Assembly (NCBI GenBank): GCA_030427635.1
Contig: JAUIBA010000014.1
Coordinates: 36,728-100,727, forward strand
Direction of reading: 5' to 3'
DNA length: 64,000 nt
Origin: Bacteroidia bacterium
Lineage (GTDB): Bacteria > Bacteroidota > Bacteroidia > Chitinophagales > Chitinophagaceae
Numbering within the stretch: position 1 is the first letter of the stretch; every line of letters begins with the position of its first letter. The notes beneath the pieces are model-generated. The model was not told the origin of the DNA. It made no database searches and worked only from the letters and a program-made list of their open reading frames with translations. A program made the translations under genes and the position numbers. This document shows positions 44,831-53,616 of the stretch, one piece after another.

Positions 44831-47506
44831 TTATTTTTTCTTAAATAGTCCCTTCAGTCCTTCTTTGGCTTTGTCGGCTGCGTCTTTTACTTTTTCCTCA
44901 GGTTTCTTGTCTCCATTGCCTCCACCCTGGCCGGTAAGTTGTTTTTTTAGCTCCTCTTTTGCCTCATCCACAACCTGCTTCTTAATAGCGCTTACCGTGT
45001 CTTTAACTACAGTTTTTACACTGTCTATACGCTTTTCTACTTCTTTTTTAATTTCATCCTTTATGTTGTTTACTGCATTGTTTGCAGCATTTTTGAGGTC
45101 AGTTTCTATTTTAGGTTGTGTAGTAGTGCCGGTGATTTTCACTGCAAAGTTTATCTTCTCTCCCAGTGTTACCGGTACACCTTTGCTGGCGGCCTGGCTC
45201 ATAAGGTTATTTACTACAGCATTACCTGCGCTACCCATTATGCTGCGAGGCACGGTTACGTTAGCACCGTATTTCAGTGTCTGGTCGAAGCCATGACTAC
45301 CGGCCACCTCTGCTTCTATGTCAGGTCCTATCTTCACTTTGAATGGCTGCACATTTACACGGCCGTCTACAAACTCAAAGAACAGTTTCATGTCGTTGAG
45401 CGCAATGGTTTTAAACTGTGTCAGTTTCAGTTTATCTGCCAGCCCATCAGTAACGGGATGTCCTGAGAGTTTACCGCCCAGCAGCATAAGGTCGCCCTTG
45501 CCGCTTAATGAATTCATTATGGGCGACATATCAGGTCCCAGTTTACCATTCATAGTAAGTACCGTTGATACCTTGCCTGATATATATTTAGCAGATGGCA
45601 TCATTTTCTGTACGGTATTGAAAGTGGTAAATGTTTTCTGAATATCTACTGCCTTAATGTCATAGCTGAAAGCAATATCCGGGTTCTTTTTGTCTTTACG
45701 GGTGGCATAGGTACCGCTCATTTTCATGGAGCCGTCAAGTGTCTGGCCGCCTATGTCGCGCAGCTCTACTTCTCCGTTTCTTATTGCCAGGCCACCATTC
45801 ACATTCTTCATCACGATATTATCATACTTCACGGTACCCACAGATGCTTTAAGCGTTACATCCAGATTTTCAGGTACAATAAACGGCTCGGTAGATGCCG
45901 GCGCCTGTTCTGTAGTATTAGCCGGTGCAGGCTCAGTACCCATAAATTTGTTTACATCTACCTGATCGGCCATGAAGGAGAACGAGCCTGAAAGTGTCTG
46001 GTCGTTCATTGCATAGCCCAGCAGATTATCTACACTACCATTGCCGCTGAAATTAGTACCCATATACAGGCCCCGCAGATTAGCTACTGTTACATTCTTA
46101 GGTGTGAATGTAAGCAGGAGACTATACAGGTTTACACCGTCAGGGTAGTCTTTAGAGGTATAGGATACATTGTTGATGTTAATAGTGCCTGCTGCGTCTA
46201 TCTTATCAAACTGCTTGTTCTGTGCCTGAGCCATAGAGCCTTTTACAGATACATCGGCCTTGATATCGCCTGCCATTTTTGTGCCGGGCTCCAGTGTTAC
46301 AAACTGACTTACACGGGACAGGTCTATATGACCTTTGGCATATGCATCTATCCACTGCTCTGTGAGTGGGTTTCTCAGCAACATTCTCATGTCAAATGGT
46401 TCAGCACCCAGTTCTATATGGCATTGTTCCAGATTGGTAAGTGTGTGGTCAGTAACACCATCAGGATTAGTGACTTTAAGCTTTACCTGTATGTCGCTTA
46501 CTTTCTGTGGTAAAGCAGGATACTGGAATGAACCGTTTTCAATGCCCAGGTTTACCATATAGGCAGGCAGTTGTGTGGCATTGAATGTTCCTTTTACAAA
46601 ACCACTCAGGGCAAACTTACCTGTAGTTTTCACATCTTTAAAGTCGGCAGTATATATACCCGGTACCAGTGATAAGATATCCTTGAAGTCGTTGGACGGG
46701 GTGCCGAACTGGATGTCCATGAGCATATTGGTAGTGTCGGGCATCTGCACCCAACCTTTGGTATATAACTTCAGGCCATTCAGCTGTATTTTGTCTGTAT
46801 TGAATGTGTACTTACTGGCTTTATTATCAATACCAAGATCCAGATTAATACTGGTTTTAACTTTATTCAGGTAGGGTACCCCGCCATTGATAAAGGTTAC
46901 GGCATCGGCTGTGGTAACCGTACTCAGCGTAAATGCGTCACTGCTGAAATCGCCTGAGCCGGAGTGGTTCAGATCTTTGATGATAGCGTGCATTTTTCCC
47001 TGCCTGTCATCATATTCTATGTAGCCTTTCTCAATAGCGTATTTACGCAGCTTCATAGCAAAGGGGGCGCTTTCTTCTTTTGTTTCCGGCTGGGAAGGCT
47101 CAGAAGGTTTGGCAATGTCCCAGTTGGCCTTGCCGTCTTCCTGTACTATGGCGTGAATGCGGGGGGTATTAAGGCCTATGTTGAGTATCTCATACTCTCC
47201 ATTAAAGGCTTTCATGAGGTCCAGTGCCACATCTATACTTTCTGCACTCACCAGAGAGTCCCCCTCAAAGTTATCCTTGCCCACTATGCTAAGGCCGGTA
47301 ATACTTACCGATAGCCGGGGAAAGCTGCGCAGCAAAGAAATGTCTACATCTTTAAAGTCGGCGGTAGCATTCAGCTGTTCATTCATCTGCTTTTTTGCTA
47401 CAGCCATAATCTTGTCTTTAAAGAATATGGGTATTATTACTGCTGCGGCAAGTAACAGAATAATAAGAGCTCCGAAAGTGACCAGAATACGTTTTACAAT
47501 CTTCAT
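44831..47506 (-). CDS. AsmA-family protein
   Basis: An 891-residue inner-membrane-anchored periplasmic protein. One N-terminal transmembrane helix (ILVTFGALIILLLAAAVII) is followed by AsmA hallmarks (NEQLNATADFKDVDISLLRS, FPRLSVSITGLSIVGKDNF), long beta-rich repeats, and an AsmA-like C-terminal region (GKLGPDMSPIMNSLSGKGDL). The last ~110 residues are Lys/Glu/Ala-rich and likely coiled coil (AVNNIKDEIKKEVEKRIDSV). AsmA-like proteins belong to the group thought to bridge inner and outer membranes and move phospholipid; the role of this one is inferred. A TAATTTTA -7-like box lies about 20 bases upstream. The PspC gene lies downstream on the same strand. Confidence 0.88.
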   Translation of the reverse strand: MKIVKRILVTFGALIILLLAAAVIIPIFFKDKIMAVAKKQMNEQLNATADFKDVDISLLRSFPRLSVSITGLSIVGKDNFEGDSLVSAESIDVALDLMKAFNGEYEILNIGLNTPRIHAIVQEDGKANWDIAKPSEPSQPETKEESAPFAMKLRKYAIEKGYIEYDDRQGKMHAIIKDLNHSGSGDFSSDAFTLSTVTTADAVTFINGGVPYLNKVKTSINLDLGIDNKASKYTFNTDKIQLNGLKLYTKGWVQMPDTTNMLMDIQFGTPSNDFKDILSLVPGIYTADFKDVKTTGKFALSGFVKGTFNATQLPAYMVNLGIENGSFQYPALPQKVSDIQVKLKVTNPDGVTDHTLTNLEQCHIELGAEPFDMRMLLRNPLTEQWIDAYAKGHIDLSRVSQFVTLEPGTKMAGDIKADVSVKGSMAQAQNKQFDKIDAAGTININNVSYTSKDYPDGVNLYSLLLTFTPKNVTVANLRGLYMGTNFSGNGSVDNLLGYAMNDQTLSGSFSFMADQVDVNKFMGTEPAPANTTEQAPASTEPFIVPENLDVTLKASVGTVKYDNIVMKNVNGGLAIRNGEVELRDIGGQTLDGSMKMSGTYATRKDKKNPDIAFSYDIKAVDIQKTFTTFNTVQKMMPSAKYISGKVSTVLTMNGKLGPDMSPIMNSLSGKGDLMLLGGKLSGHPVTDGLADKLKLTQFKTIALNDMKLFFEFVDGRVNVQPFKVKIGPDIEAEVAGSHGFDQTLKYGANVTVPRSIMGSAGNAVVNNLMSQAASKGVPVTLGEKINFAVKITGTTTQPKIETDLKNAANNAVNNIKDEIKKEVEKRIDSVKTVVKDTVSAIKKQVVDEAKEELKKQLTGQGGGNGDKKPEEKVKDAADKAKEGLKGLFKKK

Positions 47507-47649
47507 ACAGCATGTGGTTGTGGTAAGGTAAAATTAAGATTAATCGAAGTCTTAATAATGTGTGTTAACGAAGATTTATAGAAAGACACCGGTATATAAT
47601 CATTATATGGGCAGTTTTTATAAAAGAGGCATCCTACACAAAAGATAAA

Positions 47650-47657
47650 TATATTTG
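47650..47657 (+). promoter_or_regulatory. Bacteroidota -7 box for glycosyltransferase gene
   Basis: TATATTTG matches TAnnTTTG exactly, 43 bases upstream of the ATG at 47701. Confidence 0.55.
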
Positions 47658-47700
47658 TTACAACATATAGTCACGGTTTTACGGCACAGTTACTAAATCA

Positions 47701-48948
47701 ATGATGAAATATAAGCTTGTTCATATTACCAGTGGCGGAGAGTACAGAACTCCCCTTGTAGCCAGCCAGCTTTTTGATCAGGCCGAGTGCCAGGCGTTGG
47801 AAGGTGGTGATTACGCACCAATGGCTGTAGAGGCATGGATACTTGGGGCTATGAGGGAATACTGGAATGCATTGGCAAAGGCCAAAGTAAATATGTTGCG
47901 CGCACGTTGCCCTGGGATATCTATACATACGTTTAACGGCATCAGCAGGTTGGGTGGATTGCCGTTACTGCCACTTATGAAGCTGCATCGTATGGGAATG
48001 GGAAAGCGGGTGCCGGTAATATATCACTGCCGGGGCGAAGAGGCTGCGTTTATGGCGGCAAAGTTACGGGAGGACTTTCCTGATGATAAAGTAGTACTGG
48101 ATGTAAGGGGGCACTGGCCATCAGAATGGTTATATGCACGGGGTATAGAGTATCCTGAACAGTCAGAAGGTGCAGAACGCCAGGAGTATGACAAGCTCAG
48201 AGAAAGATTGAGGCATGCAGTAGGAGTTGCAGATGGGGTTACTACGGTAAGTAATGCCCTGAGAGCCCTGCTGATTAAAGATGCCGGAGCTACAGAAGAT
48301 ACTATAGTTGTACCCTGTTGTGTAAAGCAGATAACGGGTGATAGTGAACGGGACAGAATAAGGAAAGAGTGGGGGGTAGAAGCACATGAACGGGTAATAG
48401 TATACTCAGGAACAACAGCTACTTACCAGCACCTGAACGACCTCAAAATCCCTTTCATGAAAGTGCTGGCAGAGAACGATGCGAGAATAAGACTGGCATT
48501 TTTATCGCCCGAAGTGGAAAAGATAATCGTTATGCTGCAACGGCATGAAGTAGATATGGGGCGAACTATAGTAAAAAGCCTGCCTCAGGAAGATGTAGCT
48601 GAAGTTCTTACGGCCTGTGACATTGGCGTGCTGATACGTAAGCCAACTGTTGTAAACAGGGTGGCAAACCCTGTGAAGATAGCTGAGTATCTTGCTGCCG
48701 GTCTTCCCCTTATTATAGAAAAAGGTATAGGTGGGGTAGCACAGCAGGCATTTGATGCCGGCATCATGTTTCCGGTACAGGCAACTGTAGATCTTACTGC
48801 AATACCGGCCGCTCTGCCTGAATGGATACGGGAAACTGACAATAGCAGGAGGCAGGCGGTGCGTAAGTATGTGTCTGATGTTTACATGTGGCAGTCTGCT
48901 ATTCATATCAGCAGGGGACTATACCGGAAGATATTGGGTAAGGTGTAG
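47701..48948 (+). CDS. glycosyltransferase, GT4-like (GT-B fold)
   Basis: A 415-residue cytosolic protein. The N-terminal half contains VIYHCRGEEAAFMAAKL, VVLDVRGHWPSEWLY and GVADGVTTVSNAL, the usual place where GT-B enzymes hold the acceptor. The C-terminal half has the donor-binding pattern RVIVYSGTTATYQHL, then VADVLTACDIGV-like text (EVLTACDIGVLIRKPT), and NPVKIAEYLAAGLPLII, the GT4 E-x7-E region in altered form (one Glu visible). It probably transfers a sugar to a surface glycan or lipid carrier. It stands alone, without other polysaccharide genes next to it. Start ATG 47701 or the adjacent ATG 47704. Confidence 0.82.
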   Translation: MMKYKLVHITSGGEYRTPLVASQLFDQAECQALEGGDYAPMAVEAWILGAMREYWNALAKAKVNMLRARCPGISIHTFNGISRLGGLPLLPLMKLHRMGMGKRVPVIYHCRGEEAAFMAAKLREDFPDDKVVLDVRGHWPSEWLYARGIEYPEQSEGAERQEYDKLRERLRHAVGVADGVTTVSNALRALLIKDAGATEDTIVVPCCVKQITGDSERDRIRKEWGVEAHERVIVYSGTTATYQHLNDLKIPFMKVLAENDARIRLAFLSPEVEKIIVMLQRHEVDMGRTIVKSLPQEDVAEVLTACDIGVLIRKPTVVNRVANPVKIAEYLAAGLPLIIEKGIGGVAQQAFDAGIMFPVQATVDLTAIPAALPEWIRETDNSRRQAVRKYVSDVYMWQSAIHISRGLYRKILGKV

Positions 48949-49148
48949 TTATAGTCTGGTCAATAAGCAAAAAATATCCGGAAATGTGTAGTGCCGGCAG
49001 GTATACGCACCTGACTGACTATCAGTGTCATGTGAAAATATTGTCCTTTCGTTTAGTTTTCTGTTAAAAAAACAATACTGTTTTCAGGCAGCAGCTACTA
49101 ACATTTCCCCTGTATCACACGTCCTTTCAGTGACCCAAATACTTCATC

Positions 49149-51059
49149 ATGAAACACATTCGTTTTGCTGCAGGAGCAATGCTACTACTGGCATGCTCCC
49201 TCTGTACCTCAGCACAGATTATTACTACTTATGCCGGAAATTCCAGCATCAGCCCCGCATGGTCGGGCGATGGTGGCCCTGCTACTGCGGCAGCTATGCA
49301 TCTTGTTTATTCTGTAGCTGTAGATAATGGTGGTAACCTCTACATAGGCGAGGCCAATAAGGTAATACGTAAAGTTACACCGGCTGGTATTATTACAACT
49401 GTAGCCGGTAATGGTACCCTGGGCTATACCGGTGATGGCGGCCCTGCTACAGCAGCATCTATAGGGTGGCCGGCATACATAGCTGTAGATGGTATGGGCA
49501 ATATTTACATAGCACAGAGTGACTATAGTGTGATACGAAAAGTAGCACCATCAGGTATCATTACCACCTTTGCCGGTAATGGTACACCCGGCTATAGTGG
49601 TGATGGCGGGCCGGCTACAGCAGCTGCAATAGGTCTGGCCTCGGGCCTGGCCACCGATAACCTGGGCAATGTGTACTTTACCGATTATGCAGGTAGTGTG
49701 CGTAAGGTAGATGTAACCGGCATTATTACCCGGGTGGCAGGGAATGGTACTCTGGGTTACTCCGGCGATGGTGGCCCTGCTACTGCGGCACAGCTATATG
49801 GTCCTGCCGGACTCACGGTTTCCGGTACCGATCTATATATAGCTGATGAGGGAAACCATGTGATAAGGAAGGTAAATGCAGCAGGTATCATCACTACTGT
49901 GGCGGGCGATGGTGCCACCGCCACCACGGGTACAATGGGCGGTACATACCACGGCGATGGCGGCCCGGCAATAGCAGCCGGACTGAACGGGCCCATAGGG
50001 GTGGCAGTGAATAGCGCCACCGGCGACATGTTTATATCTGACAGGAACAATCATCGTATAAGAAAAGTGGATGCAGCGGGTGTTATAACTACCTATGCAG
50101 GTAATGGTACCGGCGGGTACTCCGGCGATGGTGGCCCTGCCAATTCTGTATTTACGAGCATTTACTGGCAGTGGGGTATAGCGCTGGACGCTGCGGGCAG
50201 GCTATATATAGCCGATGAGCTGAACTACGTGGTACGCAGAATAGAAACGACATCTAATATTCCCCCATCACCGGGCGAGAGTGGAACAACATTTACCTGT
50301 GAGGGTAGTCCTGTGCCGGTAGATACCATGCTTGCTGCTATGGACCCGGATGCAGGGCAGACAGAGAGCTGGACCCTGGTATCAGGGCCATATCATGGTA
50401 TCCTGGCAGGCGCTCCCACTACCTCGCCCACTACAGGGTCATGGGTATTTCCTTCCGGACTTGTATATACGCCGGATGCAGGATTTCATGGGCTGGATAC
50501 ATTCACTGTGGAGATATGTGACGGATATAATTGTGTTGTAACAACACGCTATGTATATGTAGATACTGCCGTGGGGGCAGGTGCAGTAACAGGTGCCACA
50601 ACTTTATGCATAGGTGATACAATAGCCCTGTCGGCTACGGTGCCGGGCGGTGCGTGGATAAGCAGTAATGCCAATGCCAGTGTATCGGGCGGGGCTGTGG
50701 CTGGTATAAATGAGGGCACTGCCGACATCTATTATATAATAAACAGCAACTGCGGAGCCGATACGGTGATACATACCGTTAATGTACTGGGTAGTGGTGA
50801 CTGTGAAACATCTGTAGGTAATATGACTGCCGGCGCAGGTGCAATGAAGATAATGCCTAATCCCAATACCGGCAGTTTCACTATTGCACTGCCTGAAAAC
50901 TCATGTACCATTGTCATAGCAGATATAATGGGAAGGGAAGTACTAAGAGCAGCCAATAAACGCAATAAGGCTCATGTTACATCTCTATTGCCCGGCACAT
51001 ACGTGGTTACTGTCTATGCCGGTGAGCATACTGAGCGGCAACTGGTACAGGTTTATTAG
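49149..51059 (+). CDS. six-NHL-repeat secreted protein with T9SS type A sorting domain
   Basis: A 636-residue exported protein. Signal peptide MKHIRFAAGAMLLLACSLC, cleavage after TSA. Six NHL units follow, with loops WSGDGGPATAAA, GYTGDGGPATAA, GYSGDGGPATAAA, GYSGDGGPATAAQ, YHGDGGPAIAA and GYSGDGGPANSV, alternating with GNIYIAQSDYSVIRKV-type strands. Next come a cadherin/Big_9-like module (LVYTPDAGFHGLDTFTVEIC) and a Big_2-like unit (GAVTGATTLCIGDTIAL). The end is a type A sorting domain (MKIMPNPNTGSFTIAL, IADIMGREVL, LLPGTYVVTVYAGEHTERQL). The propeller is the best preserved of the family. It converges on the next gene with only 5 bases between stops. Confidence 0.88.
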   Translation: MKHIRFAAGAMLLLACSLCTSAQIITTYAGNSSISPAWSGDGGPATAAAMHLVYSVAVDNGGNLYIGEANKVIRKVTPAGIITTVAGNGTLGYTGDGGPATAASIGWPAYIAVDGMGNIYIAQSDYSVIRKVAPSGIITTFAGNGTPGYSGDGGPATAAAIGLASGLATDNLGNVYFTDYAGSVRKVDVTGIITRVAGNGTLGYSGDGGPATAAQLYGPAGLTVSGTDLYIADEGNHVIRKVNAAGIITTVAGDGATATTGTMGGTYHGDGGPAIAAGLNGPIGVAVNSATGDMFISDRNNHRIRKVDAAGVITTYAGNGTGGYSGDGGPANSVFTSIYWQWGIALDAAGRLYIADELNYVVRRIETTSNIPPSPGESGTTFTCEGSPVPVDTMLAAMDPDAGQTESWTLVSGPYHGILAGAPTTSPTTGSWVFPSGLVYTPDAGFHGLDTFTVEICDGYNCVVTTRYVYVDTAVGAGAVTGATTLCIGDTIALSATVPGGAWISSNANASVSGGAVAGINEGTADIYYIINSNCGADTVIHTVNVLGSGDCETSVGNMTAGAGAMKIMPNPNTGSFTIALPENSCTIVIADIMGREVLRAANKRNKAHVTSLLPGTYVVTVYAGEHTERQLVQVY

Positions 51060-51064
51060 GCCGG

Positions 51065-53290
51065 TTATCTTATAAGGGTCACATCGCCTTTATGCTCCTC
51101 GGTATATCCTGTAAGGCACTGACCAGAGAAGAGGTAGTAGTAGGTACCCATCTCGCAGGGAGTACCATTCCATGTGCCATCCCAGTGCAGTGCCGGGTCA
51201 TAGGTGAGAAAAACCATCTGTCCCCAGCGGTTATAAACTGCCAGCCGGTAACTGCGGCTGTTGCCATATGTTATTACCTTGAAGCCATCATTGATGCCGT
51301 CCCTGTTAGGCGTGAAAGCCGTAGGATAGCTATACTGGCAGCACTGCTGTGGGGCAGGTACTATTACCGTGGCAGAGTCTGCACAGCCGTGCCGGGTTGT
51401 GACACGTACATGATAGTCCCCTATGCGCATTGCCCGGGCATAGGCTATGCTATCGGTAGTATATAAAACAGGTTGTTGTGAATGCCAGTAATAGGTGGCG
51501 CCCCCCGATGCCTGCAGATATACCGTATCGCCCAGGCAAACGGATGCAGGTGGAGGTGTGATAGTAATATCGGGCAGGGGATGTACATATACATTTACCG
51601 CCACCTTTTCTGAAGTACATACTTTGTACCATTCCTGCATATACCACTGATAGGTAGTGGGGGTGGCTGTAGATGGTACCGGCATATGCGGCAGTATATT
51701 AAAGGCAGTATCAAACCAGGTAATACGCGCACCCGGCCCTGATAATATAACCGGTATCGGAAGTACGGTGTCTCCCATGCAGTACTCCTGTGTTATGGGC
51801 TGTAAGGGGAGTGTACCCCCATCGGCAATGGAAAACTGCGTGCTGGTGGCGCACTGTGCCTGTGACGATACCCGTAATGTGTAGTCTCCTGCAGGCAGGC
51901 TGTCCGTTACTGTACCAGTCGAGTCTGTAAGTGTCTTTTGCAGGGTGCCTGTAGTATCATATATCTCCAGGAGGCGCGGTATATAGCCACCCTTAAAATC
52001 ATATTGTACCAATGCCTGATGAATACAGTTGGTAGGTGCTACACCGGCTGCCGCTACCACAGGAAAAGGAACAATGTTGATGGTGTAGGCAATCGTTTGC
52101 CTTCCAGACAGCGGACAATGCTCATTCTTCACCTCCATAAAGAAAGTATAAGCTCCTACTGCCAGGGTATCTGTATCCCATTCAAAATGCATAGCCGGTG
52201 CAGGGCTGTTATTGCCCGATATAGAAAGTGTGGCTGAGGTGGGTACATTGCGCGGTATGACTTCTGTTTTGTCGTTTTCAGGGTTTTCTGTTCTTATGTC
52301 AAAAGAGACATGGGGTGTACCTACACATACATTTACTACATTGCCCGCAGTGGCAGCTCCACCGGCAAGTGCGGTTATGAATAGTGAGGGTGGTGTGCCT
52401 TCGCAGTCATCTGTAACTACAAATGTCATTTCGCGCTGGCTGGTACCGGTAAGCAGCCCGTGCCTGTACTCCGATACCTGTGTTACTATCAGCGAATTCT
52501 GCATCCCCTGTGGGGTAAAAGTGAGCTGCCCGTTCAAGGCACTGAAGGAGAATGTGCCGGGTATGACGGTGAGCGGATAGGTGCCGCTAAGACCTGAGTA
52601 ATAGGTAGCAGGGTTGGCAAAGATATTGCTGCTGCCAGTGCCGTTCATGGTAGGCACAAGCGTAAAAGCAAGTGAGTCGCCATCTTCATCTACAGCTCCC
52701 TGGTTATACTGCTGACTCAGATTGCTGCAATAGTAAGGAGTAGGAATAGTGGTGTACTGTGGCGATGAGTTAGGCCCTGATGTATTATCCAGCCGGGCCA
52801 CCAGATACATTTTTGTGTTGCCCGCAAACTGTACATTGGTTATGTTCTGGCTGCGTCCTGCAAACTGTGTAGGAGGCAGATTACCGGTAAATACAAACTG
52901 CCAGTTGGCAGAGGGGTAGGGTAGCTCTGTAGTGTCTACATATATATACTGTTTAATGCCCGGCAGTGTGCCCGATGGGCTGTTGCAGGTAGTGCGGTGC
53001 AGCATGGAAGGACATACCGGAGATATTTCGATGCCCGGCTGCTCCAGGTGCAGTGAAAGGGTACGTATGAATGAGTTGCCGTTATATACATATACGTTTG
53101 GGCGCACAGAGTCCAGTGTACCGGAAAGCGGTGCTCCGCAGTCACCGTAAAGTGTAAGTACTACTCTGTAGGTATGGCCTGTTATATGGGTGTACAGGAG
53201 GTCGCCACCGAATATATGCGATGCCCTGCTGATAAATGAGCCCAGCAGTAGCATGCATAAAAAGAGTCTGGTTCGTGTTCGTAATGCCAT
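51065..53290 (-). CDS. secreted protein with gliding-motility-associated (T9SS type B) C-terminal domain
   Basis: A 741-residue exported protein. Signal peptide MALRTRTRLFLCMLLLGSF, then the conserved opening SHIFGGDLLYTHITGHTYRV and LTLYGDC, common in Bacteroidota proteins of this class. The region up to about residue 400 continues as a cadherin-like/Ig assembly (GAVDEDGDSLAFTLVPTMNG, VTDDCEGTPPSLFI). Ig-like modules with Cys pairs follow. The end is a type B sorting domain (YPTAFTPNRDGINDGF, YRLAVYNRWGQMVFLTY, HWDGTWNGTPCEMGTYYYLF). Expected on the cell surface after T9SS export. Confidence 0.87.
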   Translation of the reverse strand: MALRTRTRLFLCMLLLGSFISRASHIFGGDLLYTHITGHTYRVVLTLYGDCGAPLSGTLDSVRPNVYVYNGNSFIRTLSLHLEQPGIEISPVCPSMLHRTTCNSPSGTLPGIKQYIYVDTTELPYPSANWQFVFTGNLPPTQFAGRSQNITNVQFAGNTKMYLVARLDNTSGPNSSPQYTTIPTPYYCSNLSQQYNQGAVDEDGDSLAFTLVPTMNGTGSSNIFANPATYYSGLSGTYPLTVIPGTFSFSALNGQLTFTPQGMQNSLIVTQVSEYRHGLLTGTSQREMTFVVTDDCEGTPPSLFITALAGGAATAGNVVNVCVGTPHVSFDIRTENPENDKTEVIPRNVPTSATLSISGNNSPAPAMHFEWDTDTLAVGAYTFFMEVKNEHCPLSGRQTIAYTINIVPFPVVAAAGVAPTNCIHQALVQYDFKGGYIPRLLEIYDTTGTLQKTLTDSTGTVTDSLPAGDYTLRVSSQAQCATSTQFSIADGGTLPLQPITQEYCMGDTVLPIPVILSGPGARITWFDTAFNILPHMPVPSTATPTTYQWYMQEWYKVCTSEKVAVNVYVHPLPDITITPPPASVCLGDTVYLQASGGATYYWHSQQPVLYTTDSIAYARAMRIGDYHVRVTTRHGCADSATVIVPAPQQCCQYSYPTAFTPNRDGINDGFKVITYGNSRSYRLAVYNRWGQMVFLTYDPALHWDGTWNGTPCEMGTYYYLFSGQCLTGYTEEHKGDVTLIR

Positions 53291-53616
53291 ATGGCCGTTA
53301 AATTACAAGGTACACCTGGCAGGTGCCTGTAGTGAAAGGCAAAAGGGTTCAGGGGCTGGCCTGGAGGAAATGGTTTACAATGACGGATAGGGCATAGTAA
53401 TTGGTAGTTGGTATCTATATAGACGTAGACAGCACATGGTAGCTTGGGTAGTTGCTGATATGTTTTTTTGTTGCAATTGTAGGGGATGTCTGTAGCAAAG
53501 GCGTAATGCGCATTAGCCGGTATGAAGTATATATGGAAAGCATGGGCATTTTGCAGTAGCAGCATGCCCCATCATTTAGTATCTATGATGGTAAAGTGGT
53601 GTTTTTTTAATTCAGG
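53291..53616. other. intergenic stretch, no assigned gene
   Basis: Both strands show only short frames of odd composition. A small palindrome CACCTG-G-CAGGTG lies near 53311-53323. Nothing else is recognised. Confidence 0.45.

Noticed and set aside
53182..53565. A 127-codon reverse-strand frame upstream of the gliding-CTD gene
   Set aside because: Odd composition, overlaps the next gene's start in another frame, no homology that I recognise.
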